Part shown: piece after piece, positions 48,801-60,800 of the stretch
Numbering within the stretch: position 1 is the stretch's first letter
Layout: the number at the start of each line of letters is the position of its first letter
Source: Gonatopus flavifemur
Lineage: Eukaryota; Arthropoda; Insecta; Hymenoptera; Dryinidae
Reading direction: 5' to 3'
Assembly: GCA_018340375.1 (NCBI GenBank)
Contig: JAFFJZ010000003.1
Location: 25,668,001-25,732,000, forward strand
Length of the DNA: 64,000 nucleotides
Program-made: the position numbers and the translations under genes
Notes under the pieces: model-generated
Databases searched by the model: none
Told to the model about the DNA's origin: nothing
The model's input: the letters and a program-made list of their open reading frames with translations, nothing else

Positions 48801-51800
48801 GCCCGTTTTAGTTATCCAAATATCAACAACTGTATCTAGTTGCTGGAACTAGTTTGGAGTAAGGATAACTGATTATTTTTTTCGGTGTAGCTCAAAGTCT
48901 GGTAGCAAACTTGCGAGAATATTGGAGAAATTTCGAAGAGATCTCAGCGAATATATGAAAATTGGAACACCCCCATATTCTTAACAAACTAACAAAAAAT
49001 ATGCGAGAGCCTCAAAGCCTATATTTTTTGGAAACATGTTCTCCAAAATCTCTCCCAAATACCATCCATGGTTTCGCAAGTTTGCTACCAGATATTCAGC
49101 CAGATTTCTGTGAGAGTCCTGTCATAATGATTCTTTTCATGCGACAATACACTACAATGTTCACAAAATCCTTGGACGTTCACATATCAAATAAATAATT
49201 CTGAAATCACCTCAAAGGTACCTTCCAAAGTTTCACTGCCAATTTGCTGCCAAAGTCTTATTGATTCGCTCAAGGAATCCCTTTGAGCTCGATAAGGATA
49301 TTCGAATCGATATACCACACTTATTTCAAATAATCGAAAATTTCCAAAGAATGAGCACATTTGGATCGTTGAATTGTACACGAATGATTATTTTTTGTTG
49401 CTTCGAAGCGTCATTCTCTCGTCCAGTCGCATCCATCCATATCTTAAATCAGGATTCTGCACCTGTGACAAATTCCAAATCAGAAACTTATGGAACGTTC
49501 AGAAACGAGGACAGGCAATCTCCTATAATAATTTTATAAAATTTTGTAAGCCAAACGGATTGGTTGGGAATCGATGATTCGGGCAACGGGTAGCACCGTG
49601 GGCCCTAACGTATTCTTACCGAGAACAAGTGAGAGTAGTGAAGTGAGGATCAGCCCATAAATTAGTTGCCAGGAGGAGATATTATATAGGTATAGCTATC
49701 ATATATACCTCTTTCGCTTTTTCATCGGGTTCGGGTTCTTTAAAGAAAGATAAAGAGAAAGAGAGGCACACGGCCCCGCGACTGGAAAGCCGAAGCAAGG
49801 CGAGGCCGAGGTCGAGAGTCTCAAGTGCAAGTGAATAAGAATGAGTTTAAGCGAAAAGAGAGACGAGGCGAGACGAGGCGAGGTAGGACACAAGCAGTCA
49901 TATTTCAGCCCTTGTTAGGCCGTGGGGCCCCCGCCGCGCCGGTATAGGGGGAAAAATCTCTTTGACTCGCCGCTCCGCGCCTTAATCCACTGGCGGTGGT
50001 ACCCTATCTTGCCACCTGCTCTTTCTCTTCCTTCCTCGATCCGCCCCGCTCCCTCTTTTCCTCTCTCCTCTCGTTCCATTCTCCTCGCCTCTCTCTTCCC
50101 TCTTCTTTCTTCTATGTTTCTTCTTCACCCTTTCTTTACTCGTTCTCCCATATTTTTCCTTCTTACCTCTTCTATCTGTTTGCGTGCATCTCTGTTCTTC
50201 TCCCTCTCCTTCTCTCTCTCTCTCTCTCTCTCTCTTTGCATATCAGTCCAACTCGTCTATCAATTGATTCTGTTCAATTTCGTGTAATCTACAAGTCATC
50301 CCAGGATGAATGGGAATTCATTAAATTGCTTATTAGCATCGCGAGTTAGTACCTCCACGAGATGATTACAAGCTTGCTTCTACAAAATGACATTAGTCAT
50401 TACTTATTCGAGCTAATAGTCGATTTCGTATAAAATATCGGAAGCTAAATACTTTCGACGGCCAACAATGTTTCTTGGGAATCATGATTATCTATTCGAG
50501 AAACAAATTCACGATTATTACCTTTCCGATTCAACGTGAAAGAGTTTTCAAGTTAGCGAGATCGTTATTCTCCTGGTTGAAATCAATTGAGAAAGGCCAT
50601 ACTGCAAGTTCCGTCAAAAAACGTGATTTGGTCCTCCTTAACGTCGGATTTTATATCTTCAATTCTGAACATTATGCGAATAAACCAATCGAGAAAGTTT
50701 ACTGTATCTCCCAAATAACTGAATTTACAATTTACGAGCTTCTCCGATGAGTAGTCTCCTCCAATTGCGTGTACTGTTTCAATCGAAAAATCGATTTTAC
50801 GATCAAACTCCAGGTTTTGTGGCTGGAGCGATGTTTTTTCCCTTTCGAGAGGCTTGAACAAGGACTATTTAAGACTTCTAAAGATATCTTTCGGTATTGT
50901 ATAAACCGTTTTGAATTTTTCTCACTAACATGATGACTTCTAAAGACACGAACTATGATTCGGGATCATTTGAGCAATGAGTGCCGGTCCTTCCTTCGAA
51001 CTAGAAAACACGAAGGAGATACACAATGAAAAGTGAAATTTGTTTTCATTCTGAATATCAGTTTATTTTAAGATGCAGCAAAAACTAGGCCTGTTTTATC
51101 TGAAAGTAATAAGCACCGAAAACAAATGCCGGCACAATGGAACAGACTGAATTTCACTTAATATTTCAAGTAAGATGCAGACACATTCAGCCGGATTTTT
51201 CACAGAGATACCTAGAATATCTCATTAACCTCAGAACTTTTCTACCACAGCTTACTGCAGGTAGACTCAATAGTTTCTCGTTATGTTGATTTTTAATATT
51301 TCTTTTTCCTACTGTTGAAAGCTTATTCTGAAACTGGGGAAGATATCTTCAATTCTCATAATTCTCGTAGCAGAAATACTCTACACCGAAGGAAAAATGG
51401 CGATGTTGGAAATAACCAGGCCATTCGTGGTTGCAATAACTTGACATCTGGTCCTGTTCACCAGGAAATATGATTGTGATGACCAGAAAAAAGTGGTTGC
51501 AGCCAAAATTAACCACATATTCTGGTTACTGGTAGTTATTTTTGGCTTTAACCACCTTTTCTGGTCGTCACAATCATATTTTCTGGCGAATAAGACCAGA
51601 TTTCAAGTTGTTTCAACCAGGACATTTTTCTTCCAGTATAAACATACACACGATTTGTAGCTATTTTCACCAGGGTAGTTGAAATCCAGCTATGATAATC
51701 TCCAACTCGTGCAAGTACTTTGCAATGACAAGATTACAAGCGTTCAATTTTTATGCATAAAATAAGCATAATTGCTCCAGAGATTGATCCTAACAATTCC

Positions 51801-54800
51801 TGTAGATGATAATGATTTATTATTATCATCCGTAGAAATGAGCGACTCAACAACGAACCTTTCGTTGATCTGTTATTAGTCGTCAATGGAAGTCCGATAG
51901 AAAAACTTGGCCGTTCTTGAATTCCCTTGGCTGTAACGTACTCCACCACCTCATGTAAGTTTTCTCTCTACCGGCTACTTCCTTGATACAGCGTGACTTA
52001 GATCTTGACGTAGATGCCTCTTTCTCTATCTCGTCTTCGTTCTAGTCTTCGTGGTCATCCGACGTCCGACATCTATCCTCGTGGACAGCTCAATCGGTTG
52101 AACCGGCACGCACGAGCAGAGTTGCATACCTCTCCTCTTCTCTCCTCTTACCGACTCTTCTTTTTACGCTTCTTCCTTTCGTTTTTAATTTTTTTCTTTC
52201 TTTTTTTCTTTATATCATCCTCTTTATTTCTTCCTTTCTCTGAACGCTTCCTCGCTTCGTTAAAGAGGCCGACCATCTCTCGACAAGAGGCGCGGCAGCA
52301 GTGAAGGAAGAGAAGAAGAAGGAAAGGAGCGTCGTGTGTATACGAGAAGAGAGAAGAGTCGAAGAAGGTTTCAAACGTGCCGTCATCCATGCCAAGGATA
52401 CGTTTCCAGCCGTCGATTGCGCGTACGCAGGCATCTTTCTCTCTCAGAAGAAAGAAAGAAAGAAAGAAAAAAAGAAATAAAGAAAGAGAGAAAGAAAGAA
52501 AGGAAGAAAGACCACATCTCGATGAGAGTTTCGTTCCGATGTCGATGGCCTCGTTAGGTTGAGATTACTCTCAGAGACGCCGACGTACATAGAAGTCGAT
52601 GGTGATGGCGCAGGGTCTTACCTTTTCAGATGTAAAAGGATGAAGTGTATTACGGATCAACCGAATTTACTCTACGAGACCTTTATTTTCCTTTTACGTT
52701 GCTTTTTTCTTCTTCCTTCATTTCCCGTTCCTCTATTTCGTTCTCGGTACATGCATTATAGCATCGATCCGACGATACACTTCGATAATGTAAAATATTC
52801 CATACATAGATTGAATGTTACGTCGAAAGGTATCAAGATGTTCAAAGAGATGCTCAAGAATTTTTCTCGAACACCGGAGAAACACGTTATTTTCAGAGGA
52901 GAGAATGAGAAATTTACTGAAAAACGATGATTACCCGTACCGTAATAATGAAGAGCCCATATCAATCCTCATCTCCCCGACATCTCGTTTGTTTTCTCTT
53001 AGTCGTCGCATGGCAAAGGTCTTTAGTAAGTTTCCGGTTTAAAATCGTCTACGGTAATTTTGCATTTTACATGCCACATAGGACTCCACCACGGGCAGTA
53101 ACGATTCTCTTCTGTTTGCATCTGCTTTTCTTTCTTCCAATTAAAACTGCAGTGGTAACAAAAGCAGTAGTAATAATGGTAATCATAATGATAATATTAA
53201 GAATCATAATGACGACTGCAATGATGATGATGATGATGATCATCATCATCATCATCATCATCATCACGGTGAACATCCGGACGACGAAACATGATGCGAA
53301 CGATCAACGACTCTGCGCGCTCTCAACCTCAAAGGTGCCGACCGCAATCCACTCTGCTATTTTTAACCTGTTTTCGCATCCCTCCTCATATGCATGGGGA
53401 GTTCAAGGGAGGGAGAAAGTGTTGCGGAAAGTATTACAATTAACCGATAAACAATTCACTCCTGTTCATGATTTCATGAATTACTTTTTATCTTCGATAC
53501 GTGTTGTACAGTGAAAAATGAGGAAATTAAATCATTTACAGTTCATTTGCACATCGTTCCATGTAATACGATATTTACAATCAAATATTTGTGAAATCCT
53601 GATTGAATGATCAATTCAAAAAATTTCAAATCCAGCTTCAACACATACATTTTCAATATTTGAAATTCTCATTTGTGTATCAACAGAGTGTATTCTAATG
53701 AAAGAATTTCTAAAGCCTTCATCATTCTTTTAATAAAATAAATAAAGTTAAACAAGTATCTCTTTTCGATATTTATCGATCTAACGCAGCACGAGTGAAA
53801 ATATTTTTACAGCACGTGACATTATAAAATATTGAAAAAAAAGAAAGTGTGATTTTTAGAATAATAGTGATTCAGTGATTTTGAACAATTATCATGAAGC
53901 TTCCCATTGGAAGATCCGTTTTCTTTAGTCTTTGAAAGAACTTCGTTACCATAAAACTTTACCTGCTACCGAAATACGCATACACGCACTCATATACACG
54001 TATATATGTGTATGTATAGACACGACAAACACATTTGTGTGAAGGCTCGAATGCAGGTGCACCGGGCAGTAACAGTCGTCACTTTGTCGGCCTTTGTCAC
54101 GGGGATTATGCGCCGAGTGGCAAATTATGACGGACACATTCACGCCCCGAACGTCCTCTAATGCGTTGGTCCCGGCTAAAATGAGAATAATACCGAAAGA
54201 AGGATACAGACAGAGACGAAAGGAATAAAAGGTTTTGTCGTGGGTTTCGTTTTCGGCAGTTTCACTTAAAAGAATCTTATCTTGAAATTGAATGGACCGA
54301 GAGAAAAATAAATGAGAAAGCATACGATAGCATGACCGATCGTAGATTGTACAATGTTCGATCCCCCGAACCATATAATGTGAATGAAATTGTACATTAA
54401 TTGGCTCCGCGATGCATAATTTATTTTCTTCCCTTTTTTCCTACCTAAGATAAACGTTGAATGCTGCTTCATTTCGATAATTATATTATCATTACTATTT
54501 CATCGTAAGATTTGAAGGGAATCTTGAAATTTATCATCATCCCTTCAAAAATATAAGATTTTATTCTCGATGGCTTTGATTTACGGCATAATAAAGCGGT
54601 TACGTAAAGTGGACACCTCCTCACCGACATGCGAGTCGTGAATTTTATTTACGACCTCCGTGAAAGTTCAAATTCGTCGCGGATCTTTGAAATCGACAGG
54701 AAACCTGCAATAACAGCGAAGATGATCTACCAGATACTGGCGGCAATGAGAGAATAGAAAAAGATCTTTAACAACGATATAGAGTCACGTTAAGGTCCTA

Positions 54801-57800
54801 CTGCGAGACGAAGTTCAATGTCTTTTAGACATTGGCAGGGTTTAGAAATTTAGAGAACTCGAGATTCATGCAGAAAGTTCTATTTATTCGGTTCGAGTGG
54901 GTATAATGCTTTTACTCGATTCTTAATGCTGCATTTAGAATTTTTTTTCTCTTTTAGTACTTTTTTTTCGTTATTCCTTTTTTTGTGAATCTTCCGTGTT
55001 AAATGAATTTACGTATGCTGAGATACTTCTTTGCGATATCCTTTTCTGGGCTAATGCGAGGCCTTAGATCCGCCTAGAAAACGCGTGGAATGATTTTCAA
55101 TGCTGCTGTGCATCGATAATTCTTTGCGAAAGTTAGAAAAACTGTAAGAATATCGTATACGGTATCTGGAATATTTCATATAAATGTTGTATTGGAGCTG
55201 AAGCTATAGCAGACGTAAACTAGCAGACCGCATTTATAAACTGAACTAATGTGAATTTGCATTCTTTTAGAATAAATATTTTCAAAGACTGTGATTCAAA
55301 AAATCTCATTGGTGCTAGTTTCATAATTCTACGACAATTCTGCGATGAGCTAGCGTCCAAATCTGCTAACTTCAGGGGAGGTTCTCATCAAGCCCATTCC
55401 GAAATGAGGTGATTTTCTCGAATTTTTTTTCTTAAAAAGGAAGTGAATTAAAAATTCGAGTTATTCGAAACTCATGGAATGGATCTTAAAGTACATGAAA
55501 AAAATGTTCTCAAGTCAAAGGATCCGTATCCCGGAACTTCAAAGGCGTTTTTCAACTCCGCGACATCTCAAAAACTACTAAACGAATCGTCCTTTCTTTT
55601 ATTTTGAAGTTGATTGAATTTATTGGAGGATGAACCTAAATGGAGATGACATTTGCCTTCTTTTCTCTTTATACATATAGCACTTTAAAGAGCGAAAAAA
55701 AGGTGAAAAAACCTTACCAAAAGTTTGCATGTTTATAATTTTTTTAATTTTGAACTTTTCATTGGTTTTATTGTTACAAACTCCAACAAATATAGTATAT
55801 TTCATAAAAATATTTGGATTTTCGATTTCTGATAATTTTTGTAAGTTCTATACTGGCGCTCGATTGATCACTGTTTTTTTAGGGTGGTTATGTTTCAACG
55901 CGTATCAACAATTCCCATGGCATTATTATTTACTGAAAAAAACCTTTTTATGTACTTGAAGACTCAATTAACAAGTGTGAGAACCCCTGGGTTTTTAAAT
56001 TACTTCCTTACATGAAAAAAAATTCGAGAAAATCACCTTATTTTGGGGTCGCTAGATGGGAACCTCCCCTTCACCTTCGTAAATTATATGAAGTAATTGA
56101 CACACGTAATTTACTGTGGAATCCCATAAAGTTTGGAATTTTCGGTTCAATGTATGGTAAATTTTACACACCTGTGTCAGAAGACTCAGATTGTTTTTTA
56201 CAGTGAAATTTAAATCCAAAATCTTTTCAACAGGAAATTTTCATCGTTTTTCATTGCAATCAAAATTAGATTGAAAGTTCACGTATATTCTTTGAATCTG
56301 AAGGAATGAGAATTTTACTCGAAAGACAAGATACAGTGAACCCTCTCTATAGTACCACAGGACTCCTCTCCCGCTCAAATGTCTTTCTTTGATAGAGTGA
56401 GGAAGACACCGTTTGGCGCTATTGAGAGGGTTTACTGTACAGGAAAGGGAATTTTTAGGTGGATCAGCGAAATTTTAGCCATTATAGCTAATTTTTCAGC
56501 AACAATTTAGCTGATCAACATAAAAATTTTGCTGCAACTTCTAAAATTTAACTACAGAAGCTGAAAAAACGTCTGTCCAACGAACAGCTGAATACTTTCT
56601 TCCGCGTAGGTTCCCTTTTAGCTGCCTAAAATGCTCAAAATTCGGAAGAACGTATGGGAACCTACTACAGTTTCACCTAACAGTTTTGTTTTCTACGAAA
56701 CATATTTCAATTTAACCCTTAGCTGCCACACTGGGGTCAGACTGACCCCAACATGATTCAATCTTGAATTACCATCAAGAAACTCAATGATTCGAACTCT
56801 TCGCGCAATCTGGTGCCACTTTAGAGTTTCTTCACCTCACTCCACCCTAGCGTGACATGATTGTCCATGTTTCATATAATTTTTTTCCATGATTCAGTGA
56901 TAATTTCATCTAGAACCGAGAATATACCCATTGATCGATGAAAAGAAGCGATGCCATGTGTGCTGCACACATAATTTTTGCACAACTTCGAAATTAATTT
57001 TCCTTTAGGTAAATTATTTGACTGGAAATGGGAATAGTTTTAGTACTCTCTAAAATTTTTCCAAGGCTCATGTACGCATAGCTTGGCTTTGGTGTACATT
57101 TACAGTTGGGGTCATCATCGACCCCAGTGTGGCAGCTATGTTACACTGGCGAAGTGTGGCAGCTAAGGGTTAAACAGGCATCATGTAAATGATTCTTCAT
57201 GTACGATTATTTTTTATTCTTCACATACAACCATTTATGAAGTATTGAGTCAAAGTTTTCAGGATCTTCTTTTTTTTAATGCCAAAGAAGACATAGATAT
57301 TCCAACCCTGAATGATATAAAATTTATAAAACATTAGAATTTCTCTCCACTTCACTGCTCATTAGGTCACTTTTATGTGAATTTCATGTTCATATGCGTT
57401 AATTAAAGGCTGATTATAGGTTTGGATATACCCCACCCTTCATCTACGTTCATAAAATATTCTTCAGAACTTCGCTTTCTCTCGAAAAACCGAATAAATC
57501 TTCTGTTTTACAATTTCAATTTCCTCTCCCCTCAAGAAAAACTCTCCAGTTACAAGTAGCCAATGAAATCCAATATTATGAAGAATTATCTTCAGAATCG
57601 TTATCCCCCAAAAGTCGGTCAGAAATACACGATGGCATGAAAGAAAGATAAGCCTTTCCGTTTTTTTATTTTCGGTTGAACTTCCGCATCAAGCAAAACT
57701 CCTCCCGTCCACCTTAATTCCATACACAAAATGTCTCGAAATCATTGATGTAGTCTTCCCTTGAATTTTCTTTCTTTTATCTTCCACGATACTTCCCGTC

Positions 57801-60800
57801 CATTGGGTTCAATTGTCAATCCACTTTGTCCTTATAAGCCTATAACACCGTGTGTTTCGCTTACACGTGTCCACTTCTTCGGAACGTGACACGGCGAAGG
57901 CGGGTTGGGCGACTTTTTTTCCTTTCGTCTCCTTGCTTTGTACGAGGAGAACATATAAGCCAATTCGCCGTTGCGAGCCATTATGCTCGATTCATAATTG
58001 CGTCGTCGTCGTCGTCGTCGTAGCAATACCACTACCAGAACTAACACACTAGCGTTTCTCCTTCTGGCTACTCTGAAGGCGGCTCCCTTTCATCTCGGAC
58101 CGAGACGGAGCTTCTGTTTCCGAGGTGTTTCCGCCGGCGGCTACCGTCCTGGAAGCTGGAACTCGATCCTAAGTAGTAGTCGCTTTGGTAGGAAAGGAAG
58201 AGAGAAGTTCAAGCCACGGACACATATAGGGGAAAATAGATGAACGAGGAAAGAACAACGTCAGAAAAGATGAACAAAAAATCCTATATCGTAGAAGCAA
58301 ACAAATCTGTATCTTCTCTTTCTTTTTCATCTTCTTTTGTTCTTCGTCTCAACATTTTTAATCGTTTTCTGGTCCATTCATGAAAATTGCAAAATGAAAT
58401 GATCGAATATCCGAACTTGCGATCGATTTATACAAGTTGAATTAATCTATCAAAATTGTATAGAATTCTTACAATGAGTAGTGCATTTTATGCTAATTCT
58501 TCTTTATAAACATCATATGACTTACGAAATATAATATTTCAGTTAAATTTCATCGTGGAATGAATCACACAGTTGTTGGCCTCCATTCGATGATCGGCCT
58601 TTTATTGAAAATTAAAAAATGAACAGAGAATTGAATGTCAAGTCAACGCAACACGAAAATTTACATAAGAATCAAATGATTCTTTATAAACATGATTTTA
58701 ATGATCTATAAATCATGAATATTGAAGTTCCAAAAACGATCAATGAATGTTTTTCTCAAAAAGATACCCAATTCATGTATTCAATTGAAAATTTCATAGA
58801 TGAAAATTATATGTACCCCGTTTTCAACACTCAGATGTTTCTTCTTCCTTTCATATACTAATACCTTTGTTTTTTAATTATAATTCATTAATTTTTTTTA
58901 TTTCTAGAGGTGTACGAATCCCCTACTGTTCGATTCGATTCAGACTCCGAACTCGATTAACAGAAAAAGTTCTGTTCGAATCCCAAACTACAATCATTGA
59001 AAGATTTTGGTTTGACTCACAAAATTTCAAATTCGATTCGAGTTTAGTTCTGAAATTCTAGATCAGAACACCCCTCATTAATTCCTTACCAATCTCATAT
59101 ATTTTTCTATTGTTTCTCTAAGAAAAAATTCAATGGATCCGATAATTCATTACATCAGCTAAATTTTAGCCATTATAACTAAAAACCTTAGCACCTATAA
59201 GACACGCAATTGCTCAGCAACATTGGCCAAAATTTAGCTATAGGAGCTAAAAAACTTGCTCTCATTCTCATAGGTGATTACTTTTTTTCTGTATAAAATA
59301 ATCAAACAATATGATATGAAGACTCTCAAGGTCGAACGAGAAATCATTATTCATACTTATAATTTACAAACCAGTCGGGAATACGACTCTTATTAAACAA
59401 CAAACATTCCTTATATGTTACAGATCACTGTGTATCTGATGATGCTGATCATAACGATAGTAGCCGAGGAAAAAACCACAAATACGGTTTCGGTATCATC
59501 AGGTTCTCCTATAATCCAGAGTAACACCATACAGAAGCTGATCAAGATCTTGGAGAAGTACGGTCTCGAAGAACAAAGAGGACTCAAAAGAGTGTACCTG
59601 AGCAATAGATCGATCACCTGTAACGATGGCTCTCAAGCGGGATTTTATCTTAGAAAATCCCATGGTTCTAAAAGATGGATCATCTTTTTGGAGGGTGGTT
59701 GGTACTGTTACGATCACAAGAGTTGCCGAAACAGGTGGCTCAAACTGAGACACTTAATGACCTCGACTCAATGGCCTGAGACACGCGACGGTGAGTGAAC
59801 TTTTGATTGACCAAGACTTCCTGGGATTTACAATTTCTTCTTTCCTCTTTCGAGATAAAAATTCGAACGTTTCTTGTATTTCAATTGATTCGATTTCCTT
59901 GGTGTGGAAATTATAATGAGAATTTCATTACTTATCTTTTTTTTCATACTTAGAAATTCCACATTAACTTCCCGTTTGGCATTGAAATAATTGATTATAA
60001 TTCAGAATCAGGAATCGAGACGAGTCGAGCGAGAACAAACATATCGTTGAAATCTTCATAAATTGAGGATAAAGATTTATTTCTCTTTGAGTTTGAATCA
60101 CAATTATTATTACCATTCGCATTTGGTTAACATCAAGGGGCTTTTTTTTAATTCTTTTCAAGAGGAACCTCGAAACAAATCCTCTTTATCGAGAGACATG
60201 TGCGTTTTGTAACCTAGCGGCTTTGTTATTTACAAAAGAAAAGGAACACAATAAATAGAAGAGCTTTTGTTACAGTGGGAGGCATACTATCCGCAAATCC
60301 TGAAGAAAATCCATTTTGGTGGAATGCGAATCACGTGTAGGTATCGTCTTTGGCAATTAGGCATTTTAATGATTTAGAGGAATATTCCGCATGAAAAAAT
60401 TTTCCATACGAATGGCAAACAATTTTCACTTCGTGCTATTTATACTGGAATGATTCTTCAAGGGAAACGGACAGTGAGAAAATATTATTATATTTGATTA
60501 GATATAACCGAAACTTGTAGAAAGTTGAAGAAATTCTCAATAAAAATAATGTATTTTTCAATTAAAAATAAAAAAATGATGATACTTTTCAACATACAAA
60601 TCAAATCGAATTCTGAAAAACGAAACGATGAAAAAAAATTCGCATGGAATATTCTTTTCATGAGGTTCTCGAATGATTTTCCGTCGATAATGTGATTATC
60701 TTTCGGCCACCAGTTTCGTGCCTTATTGTACCAGCGACAGCTGGAGTGGGACTAGAGTTTCACCGGACGACATGTTCTCGTTCATGGGTGCCGAAATCGT

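Larger units (their letters stand above)
24837..59423 (+). other. Notum: Notum intron 1 (34,587 bp, inferred)
   Basis: It runs from donor GTAAGT to acceptor TTACAG. It alternates MITE clusters (25.3-28.0, 33.5-34.5, 41.3-43.0, 45.4-48.9, 51.0-51.6, 56.3-57.2, 58.9-59.3 kb) with repeat-poor CpG-containing blocks. No other gene in it is supported on either strand. Long first introns often house enhancers; that role here is inference. Confidence 0.6.

Noticed and set aside
49922..50349. Two overlapping Ser/Leu/Phe-rich frames
   Set aside because: Direct translations of a pyrimidine-rich tract and a (TC)n repeat in two frames.
52927..53514. 195-codon open frame, among the longest in the window
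   Set aside because: Much of its middle is a Met/Ile run translated from the (ATG)n/(ATC)n microsatellite; no domain, and the opposite strand is also open there.
53946..54374. 142-codon minus frame
   Set aside because: No family signature, and its C-terminal part reads through a TA/CACG simple repeat.
59415..59798. Single-exon 127-codon gene starting at ATG 59415
   Set aside because: The C-terminal GE-stop lies past a consensus GTGAGT donor, and the protein continues in later exons as Notum. ATG 59415 overlaps a usable splice acceptor; it stays possible only as an alternative start.
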